Positions 32,504-43,214 of a stretch of 64,000 nucleotides of DNA are shown one piece after another. Numbering within the stretch: position 1 is the stretch's first letter; every line of letters begins with the position of its first letter. The DNA is from Erinaceus europaeus (Eukaryota > Chordata > Mammalia > Eulipotyphla > Erinaceidae), in the NCBI RefSeq assembly GCF_950295315.1, contig NC_080175.1:88002161-88066160 (forward strand), read 5' to 3'. Made by a program: the position numbers and the translations under genes. The notes beneath the pieces are model-generated. The model was not told the origin of the DNA, did no database searches, and worked only from the letters and a program-made list of their open reading frames with translations.

Positions 32504-33054
32504 CAAATAAATCTTGTGTACTATATTATTCTAACTCACCTTATATCTGGTAAACACTGGTAGTGTCTTTACTATCTTCAAAAACAATACTTAGAGGACC
32601 TTCAGCTCCTTATGTCCATAGCCAAATATTGAATATTGTATCAAGCCATCAAGCGAATGTCCAGACACTGTAGTTTTGCAATGCACGAATCCATGAAATT
32701 ATTGTGGACACTTTTTCCCTCATGATCTTACATATTCTTTACACTAGGGCTATACTGGAATTCAGAACTTAGCTGGGTTCAAAATCTAACCTGAAATAAA
32801 AAAGTATATAATCCATGTGGACACAAATATACTGTGATCCATTAATACCTATTATGTAACAAAAACCCAGTTTTAAATATCAAAAAGGTAGCTTTGCATT
32901 ATAGCAATATGATATGCAATGTGAAATATTAGTCTCTATTAAATACAATCAGGAATAGATAAATACCATATTAGGCATTCATTTAAAATAAAAATGGAAC
33001 GGCAAAAAGATTCCCCTAAAGTAATCATCAGTAACTTCGATGTCATTATTACAC
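32504..33054. other. AT-rich non-coding stretch
   Basis: No gene or repeat recognised. Confidence 0.5.
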
Positions 33055-33384
33055 TTTTTTTTCCCGCCTCCAGGGTTATTCCCTGGGGCTCAGTGCCTGC
33101 ACATTGAATCCACTGCTCCTGGAGGCTATTTCTTCCTTTTTTGTTGCCCTTATTGTTGTTATTATTGTTCTTATTGCTGTCTTTGTTGTTGGATAGGACA
33201 GAGAGAAATTGAGAGAGGAGGGGAAGACAGAGAGGGAGAAAGACAGACACTTGCAGACCTGCTTCACCACCTGTGAAGCGACTCCCCTGCAGGTGGGGAG
33301 CCAGGGGCTCCAACTGGGATCCTTACTCCAGTCCTTGCGCTTTGTGCCACATGAGCTTAACCCACTGCACTATGGACGCCCCCC
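33055..33384 (-). mobile_element. SINE family A, long form
   Basis: Reversed long-form module (cctccagggttattccctggggctcagtgcc...aatccactgctcctggagg), (TTG)n linker, GA-rich stretch, reversed body and head. The reversed B box is changed (ggggctccaactggg). Confidence 0.93.
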
Positions 33385-33396
33385 TCCCCCATCACA

Positions 33397-33700
33397 CATT
33401 TTTTTTAATTTAAGAAAGGATTAATTAACAAAACCATAGGGTAGAAGGGGTACAACTCCACACAATTCCCACCACCCAATCTCCATATCCCACCCCCTCC
33501 CCTGATAGCTTTCCCATTCTCTATCCCTCTGGGAGCATGGACCCAGGGTCATTGTGGGTTACAGAAGGTGGAAGGTCTGGCTTCTGTAATTGCTTCCCCG
33601 CTGAACATGGGCGTTGACTGGTCAGTCCATACTCCCAGTCTGCCTCTCTCTTTCCCTAGTAGGGTGTGTCTCTGGGGAAGCAGAGGTCCAGGACACATTT
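33397..33700 (-). mobile_element. LINE-1 3' UTR copy, 5' truncated, reverse
   Basis: Left T run, then taatttaagaaaggattaattaac, acaactccacacaattcccaccaccc, ccctctgggagcatggaccc, cttccccgctgaacatgggcg, up to tccaggacacat. It is very close to the 3' UTR of the full-length L1 (41870-42160), so it derives from the same recent subfamily. It abuts the SINE on its left. Confidence 0.93.
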
Positions 33701-34039
33701 TTAGAAGATTTTGCTAAATTCAAATTTTGCATGTCTGCAAAGGAAGGAGGGTGCACAGCTGATAGGAAAGGAGACTATCTCTTTTAAATGTATATCTGTT
33801 TTATGCACAAAACTACCCATTAGTGTTAATGGACGTTAAACACATAAATCCATTGTGCACCAATAGAAAAGCGGAAACAGCAATCTATAAAAATGGACGA
33901 ATTCAATCAGTCTGAGTAATTCCTTAGCACACAACCTCCTCTATGTTCTATGAAGTATATAGTCTGACTTTCTGAAATGGCACTTAAAGAGGTTTTACAC
34001 TCTAATTGAACAGCCATTCACTGGGCTTATTTTTCACTT

Positions 34040-34140
34040 AGATCTGTCCCTAATACCTGTGAAGTAGGGTTTTTAAAAGAGGAGGCTGAATGGTAAGAAG
34101 CAGTAATTTGCCATCAGGGAATATTTAATAAGTGGAAGCT
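34040..34140 (+). mobile_element. Possible MIR fragment
   Basis: tacctgtgaagtaggg, gaggaggctgaatggtaag, agtaatttgccatcaggg follow the order of the MIR 3' half (cctgtgaggtagg / gaaactgaggctcagag / gtaacttgcccaaggtc). Confidence 0.45.
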
Positions 34141-35361
34141 ATTATCAACTAACGGACACAAAATAATTTCATCAAAGCTATGTTCTTTTGGGGTTGTACA
34201 TATTGTTTACTTTTCAGAGCAAGCGTTCCTGACAGTGTCTAAAGATAAATTAATAATTCCAACCACTGCTTCATAATACATGAGGGAAAATATTTTAATA
34301 GGCATCATTAATAAAAATTGAAAACAGTCATCAGCAAACAAGTAACCCCAGTTTGACTGATATTTTACTTCTTATATTATGACATGGTTGTTTAAAAATG
34401 ATGGTGTGAATGCTATTTTTGTTTATATTTTGCATTCAACTATGTAGGAATATACTGAAAACTCAATAATTTTAAGCCATACGATAACCACCTTTTGTGA
34501 GAAAACATAACTTCTTACCTGAACACGTCAAGAGATCAAAGTAGAGTGTATAATTAACAATATAGTAAAATGTCAGTATATAATAAGCTCTGGTCATTGG
34601 CATATAGTAAAATAGGTTTAAATAAAATTTTGTTTTATCTAAAATGAAAGATTGGTAATTTTTTAACAGTGGCTGACATGATTACATTAAATTTTTTTAA
34701 GAAAACCATTAATAGAAAAGTTTTTTTTTCATTTAGCTAAGAAAAAAAAACATTAGAAATGCTAAGTTCTGAGGGCAAATAAGGGGGGAAAAAGTCAAGT
34801 TCTGACCAGAAAAAAAGCCAGCCTAGATTATAACAGCTAATAGGTTTAAGAAAATAACATCAAAGGTTAGGAAAAATAGCATAGTAATTAAACAACAGAC
34901 TGCAGTTAAGGCATTAGAGATTTAAGCAAAACTACTAAACTCGAAATCAACAGTATCAAATCATTCTCTTTTTTTCCTTTCCATTATCTTCCCCACCAGG
35001 GAATACCCAAGTATTTGCCCATAGTAATTCAGTAGCACTGGTCCTGAAATTGAGGGAAAGGCATCAATGGTCATAACTGAGCCACTCCCTTGCTTTCTTT
35101 TGAGAACATAGTTGACTGGCATAATATAAAAATAGAAGGCACATTTAGAAATAGGCTTAAAACTGCTCTTGAAATGTCGACTAAACGGTGCATGAGACTG
35201 ATGAGACAGTTTTCTGTGACTCCAAACCACTGGCTTTGAGCGCAGTTTTACATGAAAGTGATGAATTCATTACCATAGGATGATCATCAGAAAATGGTGT
35301 GTGGGTCATACTAAGCTAAAGCTGCCATCCTAAGAGAGCTTGCAGCAAATGTCACTTCCAT
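34141..35361. other. AT-rich non-coding stretch
   Basis: About 1.2 kb with no SINE. A minus-strand 89-codon frame (34961-35230) has no recognisable domain. A conserved non-coding element is possible but not shown. Confidence 0.45.
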
Positions 35362-35365
35362 AAAA

Positions 35366-35568
35366 ATATCATATGGGAACCTTCTGCATCCCACAATGAC
35401 CTTGGGTCCATACTCTCAGAGGGATAAAGAATAGGAAAGCTTTCAGGGGAAGGGATGGGATACGGCGTTCTGGTGGTGGGAACTGTGTGAAGTTGTACCC
35501 CTCCTATCCTATGGTTTAGTCAATGTTTCCCTTTAAGAAATAAAAAAATTAAAAATATATATCATATG
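35366..35568 (+). mobile_element. LINE-1 3' UTR copy, strongly 5' truncated
   Basis: Only 183 bp (35376-35558): gggaaccttctgcatcccac through gaaggga and ttccctttaagaaataaaaa. atatcatatg flanks both sides (35366-35375, 35559-35568), a 10 bp duplication. Confidence 0.92.
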
Positions 35569-35824
35569 TGATATAAGCATCCTATAACATAGTAGATAAC
35601 CCCACACAAATAAGTTTAAATATTTGCAACTAGCAATACATTTCACTCTCCTTATAGAAAAGACTCCTACCTCACCAGAACATCAGGAATTATGCAAAAA
35701 GAGCACAGGTGTTACTAAGTTAGATCACACAGTGTCCAAGGAACTAAAGAGGATTGTTTTTCTCAGGGTGTTTTCTAACTAAATAGGCCCTAGCAATTAT
35801 TTCATCCAACCTTTAAGTTCTAAC

Positions 35825-35935
35825 TTAGTGTTTCTCACTTTAAATTTCAGCCTCCACAGGGAATTTGATACAGGGATCTCTTTAAAGTGTTAACAGCTAG
35901 ATCCTGTACCTCACAGAATCCCTGCATCTCTGTAC
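35825..35935. mobile_element. Possible MER5-type hAT fragment
   Basis: Starts tagtgtttctcactttaaatttcagc and continues gggaatttgatacagggatctc, reminiscent of 'agtggttctcaaactttagcatgcatc...' of old MER5 elements. Low similarity, named from memory of the family pattern. Confidence 0.35.
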
Positions 35936-36124
35936 CAGCAGTACAGTCTTGTTGTTGATGGGGAAACTTCATGAGTAGTGTAGCTGCCAAGACAGAGACC
36001 CTGCTTTGCCATGAGAGAAACAACCACAACAAAGGTAACTTCAGCGCTCAGGTGTCCTTTCCTTTTCTGTGTGTGTCTTTCTATATGTCACTGAAAAGGA
36101 GGAATGACTCTCCAGAAGCAATAA

Positions 36125-36153
36125 CAGTAACAACAACAACAACAACAACAACA
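36125..36153. repeat. (CAA)n microsatellite
   Basis: About nine caa units. The preceding text (gaatgactctccagaagcaataac) resembles a SINE long-form tail, so it is probably a tail expansion. Confidence 0.9.
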
Positions 36154-36309
36154 TTTTAAGAAAAAACAAAACAGTATTTAGGTTTAATTCCTAGCACTAT
36201 AGATGCCAGAGCTAAGTGGTATTTTATCTCTTAACACGCTGTCTTACGAAAATGGGCAATTGGGACAAAAGGAAAAAAACTAAAGAAAAACTAAACTAAA
36301 CTAACTCTG

Positions 36310-36460
36310 AGAATTTCTGTGAATTATGTTTGTTACTGGTCGGAGTGGCAAGGACACAGAACTCCCATGATAAGTACAGTGTGGAATGATATAGTCCTGT
36401 AGCTTACTATCTTTTAAACTTACAATTTTATCACTAGTAAACAGTAGAATAAAATAATCT
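36310..36460 (+). mobile_element. Old LINE-1 3' UTR fragment
   Basis: gtcggagtggcaaggacacagaactcccatgat, gtgtggaatgatatagtcctgtagcttac, caattttatcactagtaaac follow the older L1 3' UTR end, as in the copies at 40429 and 61600. Confidence 0.6.
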
Positions 36461-37170
36461 TTATATTTAGAAACCAGATATTTTTGTGTTTCCATATGCT
36501 TCCACTTGACAGTTTGCTGATTAGATCAACCCTCTCCACAATCAGAAAAGAGAATAAAAAAGAAATACAAAATACACCCTGCAAATGTTATCTCAGGAGT
36601 GCATTTGTTCGTTAAAAAAAAGACTAAAGAAATAGTCCTTAACCCTGTCCCATTGTCACATACACATAGATGGCCCATATGAATTTATTTAGATTTGGCT
36701 TTATTGAAAATAGCAGAAAATGAAATGTATAAAAGGCAGCTTAGATTCATTTTGTCCACAATAACAAAACTAGTCTCCCCAGATGAAAAATAATAATTTG
36801 ACACACATACCTGAAGGAGATGGTAAATGAGAATGAATACCATTAGCAAACGTACAGAAGGGAGACAAAAGGAAGAAGATTCTCTGGTGATTGGGCATTA
36901 ATGATGCTTCAGTACAGGTAACAATAGCTACCCCAAATAAAATATAGTGACCCACAGTGCTGCCAGATGTCACACCATTCCCACTTCTCTGGGTAAATCT
37001 GCTAAGGGATTCCATTTCTTTATATTCATTATAAAAGCCAAGAATAATAAACACATTCTATAAACTCTCAGCACAAATTAAATACATGTTTTTGTTAAAA
37101 CTCTTACAGTAAATAGATTAGTGAGCCAATGCCTCTTCACATTATAATAAAAAAAGTTCTGAAAGTGTAT
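36461..37170. other. AT-rich non-coding stretch
   Basis: No gene or repeat recognised. A minus-strand 94-codon frame (36770-37054) lacks recognisable features. Confidence 0.45.
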
Positions 37171-37309
37171 CATCATATTTCTTTTTGTTAATCTTATTTA
37201 TTCATTTATTTATTCCCTTTTTGTTGCCCTTGTTTTTTATCGTAGTTATTACTCTGATCCTTGTGCTTAACCCGCTACGCTACTGCCCAACTCTCATCGT
37301 ATTTCCTTT
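37171..37309 (-). mobile_element. SINE family A, internally deleted
   Basis: Reversed tail (tttattccctttttgttgcccttg) jumps directly to the reversed head (ctctgatccttgtgcttaacccgctacgctactgcccaactc). The whole body, including the B box, is missing. The flanks catcatatttctttt and catcgtatttcctttt mark an aged duplication. Confidence 0.88.
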
Positions 37310-37627
37310 TAAAAGCACGTCTATAGACCTAGAATAGTGAATACACACATGTACAGTGAGATTTATACAAGTTCTAAACTATCACAGGCAAATCAACTCT
37401 GTTGCATGTTCTTTTATAATACAGTGACATGTGTTTCAAATATTTGATATCCTGAAAATTCAGATGTCTACTGTTGTTAGGAAAATCTAGCCAAGCCCTA
37501 GTGGTGGCATGGAGAATAAAGTGCTGGACCCTCAGTAATAAGGAATATTTAGCCAAATGAAAGCAAGCAATAAACTGAAGTTTCAGTTATATACAAGTAA
37601 TTATAAATGTAGCAATATATAATTGTA

Positions 37628-37701
37628 TAGGGTTGTCTGAAAAATTATGATGTGTTTTTCTATGCAAAATTGTGTCATATATGACTTGCCCAACAACCCA
37701 A
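37628..37701. mobile_element. Possible mariner-type MITE
   Basis: A short near-palindromic block of about 70 bp (37630-37699) with outer gggttgt / acaaccc ends, next to TA at its left edge. Inner text (ctgaaaaattatgatgtgttttt) resembles mariner terminal repeats. The inner arms pair poorly. Confidence 0.3.
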
Positions 37702-37754
37702 TATATACTGGGCATAAAGTCAACAATTTTCTTTTTTCAGGGGCCAGGGGGTTG

Positions 37755-37970
37755 AGACATAGTTTATTTTCCTATATTGGGGGATTAATGGCTCATAGTC
37801 AACAATAAAACACAATAGTTGGTACATGTGTGGCATTTCTCATTTTTCCACATAACATTCTAGCCCCCACCTAGGTGTTATTTCCTAATCGTGTTCCAGG
37901 ACCCAGACACTCCCCCCGCCGACCCCTACCCCAGAGTTTTTTTACTTTGGTGCAATATACCAAGCCAACA
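37755..37970 (-). mobile_element. Old LINE-1 3' UTR fragment, reverse
   Basis: Contains catagtcaacaataaaacac, cacataacattctagcccccacc, cgtgttccaggacccagacac and ttttactttggtgcaatatacc. Read in reverse this is the 3' UTR seen at 50548-50700 (tatattgcaccaaagtaaaag ... ctgttgactgtaaaac). Confidence 0.8.
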
Positions 37971-38024
37971 ATTTTCTTACTAATTTAATGATTCATACTT
38001 TGATTTCTCTTTTTTTGTTTGTTT

Positions 38025-38608
38025 GCCACCAGTACTATTGCTGGGGTTTTTGCACGTCCATGATTTTATAGCTTATAGGAGAATCTCTTATGTTTTTTCA
38101 TTTTATTTTATCTAAAGAAAGCATGAGAGAGAAGGGAGACACACAGAAAGAGAAAATATAGAGAAAGAGAGAAGAACACCTTCCAGCTCTGCTCCACAGC
38201 AAGAAAGTTTGTTTCCCAGATGTTCCCAAGTGGTCAGTGAAGGCTCGAACCCAGATTCTCAAGCCTGGTAAAAAGTATATGCTCTAGGGAGTCGGGCGGT
38301 AGCGCAGCGACTTAAGCGCCATGTAGTGTAAAGTGTCAAGGATCAGTGTAAGGATCCCCAGTTTGAGCCCCAGGCTCCCCACCTGCTAGGGAGTCACTTC
38401 ACAAGTGGCGAAACAGGTCTGCAGGTGTCTATCTTTCTATTCCCCCCTTTGTCTCCCCCTCCTCTCTCTATTTCTCTCTGTCTTAGCCAACAACGACGAT
38501 GACATCAATAATAATAATGACTACAACAATAAAACAAGGGCAACAAAAGGGAATAAATATTTTTTAAAAGTATGTGCTCTACCAAGTGAACTCTTTATTG
38601 ACCCCCCC
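38025..38608 (-). mobile_element. Older SINE (family B-like, long form), split by a nested SINE
   Basis: Reversed tail (gccaccagtactattgctggggtttttgcacgtcc), AT/GA-rich stretch, a degenerate body and reversed B box (ggctcgaacccagattct). The reversed head resumes after the nested copy (38582-38608). Confidence 0.7.
38271..38581 (+). mobile_element. SINE family A nested in an older SINE
   Basis: Element 38287-38565. The flanks aaaagtatatgctcta (38271-38286) and aaaagtatgtgctcta (38566-38581) agree at 15 of 16 positions. Head gggagtcgggcggtagcgcagc is near consensus. The B box is altered to agtttgagccc. Confidence 0.95.
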
Positions 38609-38673
38609 AATACATTATGTTATATATACAAATAATAGAATACCACTACTAAATTAAAAAAAAAAAAGTGAAT

Positions 38674-38815
38674 CTCAGGTGGGGTAGATAGTATAATGGT
38701 TATTCAAAGAGATTCTTATACCTGAGGCTTCTAAGTCCCAAGTTCAATTCCATACCATCACAAGCCAGAGCTGAGCAGTGTGCTGGTTAAAATAATAATA
38801 ATAATAAAAAGACAT
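38674..38815 (+). mobile_element. SINE family C with (TAA)n tail
   Basis: A box tagtataatgg, B box agttcaattcc, end gagctgagcagtgtgctgg, then (AAT)n. Confidence 0.9.
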
Positions 38816-38824
38816 TTTTCAATG

Positions 38825-40168
38825 AAATGAAACAACTTGTTCAAAAACTTGTGTGGAACCACATAAACCATGAATAGCCAAATTACTTTTGAGAAAAAGG
38901 AATATAAGTAGAGGTGGCATGCTCCCCAACAAAGCTATAGTAATTTAAAAAGCATGCTTCTGTAATAAAAAAAAAATTAGACAACAGGATCAATGGAGCA
39001 AAACTGAAAGTCTGGAAATAAGCATACATGTATATAAGCACCTAGCATATAACAAAGGTAGCAAATTAACCAATGTGGAAAAGAAGGCCTCTTCAACAAC
39101 AACCACAAAAAGTAGGAGCTGGGCAACCACATGCAGAAAAATAAGAGAAGATCATAATCTAACAACATGCACCAACTCAGATCGAAACAGATCAAAGATC
39201 TGGATACTAGACTAGAAATTCTGAAATACATAGAAGAAACTATTGGTGAAACATTGCAGGATCTTAACTTCGAAGACATATTTGGAGACTCAAGTCCATG
39301 GGCATGTGAAATAAAAGCAAAAGTAAATGGGACTGGATCCAACTAAAAAGCTCCTGTACATGAAAGCAAACTACCAAGGATGACCAGACAACTCAGTAAC
39401 TGGGAGTAGATATTTGTACTCACAAATAAGGCAAGCAATTGATAAAGCATCTATAAAGAACTAGTATAGCTGAACAAGAAGAAAAGAATAATGATAACCC
39501 AATACAAAAGTGTATCAAAGAAGTGAACAGGCAGTTTTCCAGAGAACAGATATAGATGGCCCACATACATAGGGAGAAATACTCCACTTCACTTATCATT
39601 AGAAAAATGCAAATCAAACCTACAAAGATTCCATCTCATACCTGTGAGACTAGTCTAACTCAGCAAAACAGGAAACAACAGATGTTAGTGAGGTTGTGGA
39701 GAAAAAGGGACTCTTCTATACTGTTAGTGGGAATGCAAATTGGTGGGCCTTCCTTGGAAGATGGTATGGAGAGTCCTTAATTAAAATGAAATTACTGCTG
39801 AGCCAGAAACAGCACTTTTAGGCATTTAGCTAAAACACACCCTTAGCCAAAGGAACATATATACCCCCCACACACACATTCATAGCTGCATTATATAGAA
39901 TGGTCAAAGGGTAGTAAATGCAGCCTAAATGCCCATTGGCAGATGACAGGCTGAAGAAGTTATGAGATATATACTCCATGGAATACTACTCTATAATCAA
40001 AAGAGATATATTGTCCTTTGGGACAAAATGGATGGAATTGGAGGTGATGATTCGTAGTGAAGTAAGTAGGAAAGACTACAGCCAAATGACTTCAGTCATA
40101 TGTGGAATCCAGAGAACTGATATTCATGTACTTACAAAAAAAAAAATCAGAAGTCAGCAAACTATTTT
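38825..40168 (+). pseudogene. Old LINE-1 ORF2 C-terminal half, decayed
   Basis: Follows L1 ORF2 order without an open frame: aaacttgtgtggaaccacat, atagaagaaac...attggtgaaacattgcagg, gaaatactccacttcac...attagaaaaatgcaaat, gttgtggagaaaaaggg, tggaatactactctataatc, then gccaaatgacttcagtcatatgtggaatcc. Multiple stops and indels show long inactivity. The element resumes after the nested SINE at 40429. Confidence 0.85.
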
Positions 40169-40428
40169 TATTTCTAAGATTACTTCTGTAATTTTTTTAA
40201 GAATTATTTTTAAAATTTTATTATCTTTATTGGATAGAGACAGCCAGAATAGAGAAATGGGGAGATAAAGAGGGACAGAGACAGAGAGACACCTGCAACC
40301 CTGCTTCACCACTCGCAAAGCTCTCCCCCTGCAGGTGGGGACCAGGAGCTGGAACCCGTGTCCTTGTGTGCATTGTATCTGTGTATTCAACCATGTGCAC
40401 CACCACCCAGCCCCCCTATTTCTAAGAT
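40169..40428 (-). mobile_element. SINE family B nested in an old LINE-1, 12 bp duplication
   Basis: Element 40181-40416 between tatttctaagat copies (40169-40180, 40417-40428). Complete reversed body and head. The reversed B box reads gctggaacccgtg. Confidence 0.93.
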
Positions 40429-40560
40429 GTATGAAAACTATGGCGGTTATCTTTAGGAGCTGGGTGAGTAGGAACACAGAACTTTGTCGTGGGTGTAGAA
40501 CTATGCCCTGTATTTCTACAATATTTTAACCCACTATAATAACAAATCCAAAAAAAAGGG
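40429..40560 (+). mobile_element. Old LINE-1 3' UTR, continuation
   Basis: Continuation of the L1 after the SINE: gaacacagaactttgtcgtggg, tagaactatgccctgtatttc, cactataataacaaatcc and an A/G-rich end. Confidence 0.7.
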
Positions 40561-40691
40561 GGGGATCTTTCCACCACATTCAGGACTCCTAAAAAAAATG
40601 TAAAACCAGTTTTCTCCCTGAATGTTACAACAGGCTGCGAAAGAGTCTCACCAATATCTTCCCAATATATCTTCCCTTAAAAATGTAAAAT

Positions 40692-40830
40692 GGGGGAGTT
40701 AGAGTTGGGTGGTAGCACAGCAGGAAGGACCTGTGTAAGGATCCCAGTTTGAGCCCCCGCTCCCAACCTGCTAGGGAGTCTCTTCACAGGTGGTGAAGCA
40801 GGCCTGCAGGTATCTTTCTCGCCCTCCTGT
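40692..40830 (+). mobile_element. SINE family A, 3' truncated
   Basis: Head ttagagttgggtggtagcacagc with about 25 bp deleted after it, B box agtttgagccc, body to ctgcaggtatctttctcgccctcctgtc. It stops abruptly at a T run (40832-40850) where the next element begins. Confidence 0.88.
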
Positions 40831-41545
40831 CTTTTTTTTTTTTTTTTTTTGAGCCTGACACTTGATAGGCAGGTGGATCTAAGTTATTGTCTGGGGAGAT
40901 GTCATGGCTGGAAAAAGGACCAGAAAACTGGATCAGGGAAGAGAGTAGCTCCCTAATATGGCAAAGGTATATAAATATTATTGTCTGTAAACCCCATCGA
41001 TTTGATCTGATCTGGGGCCCATATTTAGTTTAGGAGTCTGTGTAACCTCTGCATCCCTGTAGATCTGAGCTCACATTCTGTGGTCATGAGTAGGAATGTT
41101 CCAAGCTGCCCCAATTTCAGGCCCCATCTTCCTCAGGTGAAACATAGAGTATGTTGTCCAGCCTTGTTAACTCTTTTTTCAGCCACCAGGTTCCAGATGC
41201 TAACATGATGCCAAGCGGACTTCCCTGGAGAGAAGACCCCACCAATGTGTACTGAAGCCCACTTCCCCAGAGCCCCACCCCACTAGGGCTGGGAGTATGG
41301 ATCGACCTGTCAATACCCATCTTCAGCGGGGAAGCAATTACAGAAGCCAGACCTTCCACCTTCTGTACCCCATAATGACCCTGGTCTATACTCCCAGAGG
41401 GATAAAGAATAGGAAAGCTATCAGGGGAGGGGATGGGATACAGAGTTCTGGTGGTGGGAACTGTGTGGAATTGTACCCCTCTTATCCTTTGGTTTTTGTC
41501 AGTGTTTCTTTTTTTATAAATTAATTTTTTTTTAAAAAGTAGGTA
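40831..41545 (+). mobile_element. LINE-1 3' UTR copy with inverted 5' part (twin-priming structure)
   Basis: 40852-41162 is reverse-oriented L1 3' UTR (caggtggatctaagttattgtctgg, gatctgagctcacattctgtgg), the complement of 14005-14260. At about 41163 it switches to forward 3' UTR (cttgttaactcttttttcagccacc ... ggggaggggatggga) and ends ttttttataaattaa. The T run at 40832-40850 fits the A-rich segment of the L1 RNA that follows this sequence in the copy at 14263. Confidence 0.85.
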
Positions 41546-41805
41546 CTTAGTTGATCTTTTCTTTGTTAAATAGCATTATTAATGAAAGCAAATCATATTT
41601 TATGTAAATAAGATTTGGATGAACAAAAAGTTCTGCACGTAATTCTCTAATATGTATATACAAATGAAGTAGATTGCTAGACAAATAATTCCTTTGAGAA
41701 GCCATTGGAATAAAATTATATATACACGCTCTGTGTCCTGGTTACCTGCTCATTTAAAAAAACATGGATATTAAATCTACTTTGTCTTTAGTCATTCAAT
41801 ATTAG

Positions 41806-41817
41806 GCTAATTTATTT
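41806..41817. repeat. Target-site duplication of the full-length LINE-1, left copy
   Basis: gctaatttattt, identical to 49370-49381. It also overlaps the left duplication of an older SINE (aggctaatttattt against aggctaacttttattt at 49502). Confidence 0.8.
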
Positions 41818-43214
41818 ATTTATTTTTTTTTTTTAATTTCTCTCTCTTCTTTTTTTTTTTTTTTTTTATTTAAATTTTTAATTTAAGAAAGGATTAGTGA
41901 ACAAAAGCATAAGGTAGGAGGGGTACAACTCCACACAATTCCCACCACCCAATCCCCATAACCCACCCTCTCCCATGATAGCCTTCCCATTCTCTAGCCC
42001 TCTGGGAGCATGGACCCAGGGTCATTGAGGGTTGCAGAAGGTAGAGGGTCTGGCTTCTGTAATTGCTTCCCCGCTGAACATGGGCGTTGACTGGTCGGTC
42101 CATACTCCCAGTCTGCCTCTCTCTTTCCCTAGTAAGGTGTGTCTCTGGGGAAGCTGAGCTCCAGGACACATTGGTGGGGTCTTCAATCCAGGGAAGCCTA
42201 GCCAGCATCCTGGTGGCATCTGGAACCTGGTGATTGAAAAGAGAGTTAACATACAAAGCCAAACAATTTGTTGAGCAAACATGGATCCCAAGATTGGAAT
42301 AGTGGAGAGGAAGTGTTGGGGAGGTACTCACTGCAAACTCTAGTGTAATCCTGCTTTCAGGTATATATTTTGCAGTAGTTTATGGATACGTGTGCGCATA
42401 CGCTCTCTCTCACAGAAACTGGTGTATGTCTATGTTATGGGACTTTGTTAGAAAGTGAACTACCTGAGATGAAATTAGAGTGTACTATAAAAGGAAAGGT
42501 CTCACCCGAGTAATGAAGCTCAAGGGTTGTCATTCCACACGTGAAGTCTCTGGATACACTCTGAGGTGAAGCATGTTGAAATGGCAATCGTTGCTTTGGT
42601 TAGGTTGTGATCGACGGATGCAATATTATTTGGTATGGATTGGGAGAAGCATACGGGAAAGTGAGCCCTATCCATGGGTGCCAGGACTGGGGGAAGTAGG
42701 GGCTCTATAGTGAAGATGTGAGGTTCCTGTTGTCTTAGGCTTCAAAAAGACAATCAATAGTTAATATTATCATCACATTATTTGTTAATTGGGTTAACTT
42801 TGAAAAGTCCCTTTGTTATGGTTTGCTGTACAGTACCCAGTATCTTGTATATAGCTGTGCTATTGGAAGCTTCTAATCTACTTGGTCTAGGCTTTTGAGA
42901 GAGTCCGCATATCAAATACGTTGCCTATCTATTAAAAAGATTCAGTTTGTCTTTTGAGAACCTTTGAGACATACAATTGATTTCCCCCTCTCATATTAAT
43001 TAACTACTGATTTATATGTCTACATTTTGCTAGGAGTGTACATAAACACCATTCCCATCACCAAAGGACCGTGACCCATCCCTCCCGCCCATTCCCACCC
43101 CCCCACTGGCCCAGGAAGCTACATGTCTACCCCTCACCACTGGGTTTTTACTTTGGTGCCCTACTTACAATTTGATCAGGTCCTGCTTTTAGTTTCCCTT
43201 TCAGATCTTCTAAG
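41818..43214 (-). other. LINE-1 3' UTR and A-rich tail
   Basis: In L1 sense the segment contains a G-rich stretch shortly after the ORF2 stop (complement of the C-rich run at 43080-43108). The central part matches 20405-20620, and the terminal 300 bp recurs in at least seven truncated copies. The tail (41818-41876) is two A-rich runs separated by a purine stretch rather than a pure poly(A), which could reflect tail decay or re-priming. Confidence 0.88.

Noticed and set aside
33394..33702. acacattttt on both sides of the L1 3' UTR copy as a target-site duplication
   Set aside because: The right-hand acacat is still L1 sequence (the intact L1 reads tccaggacacat there), so the match is probably coincidental.
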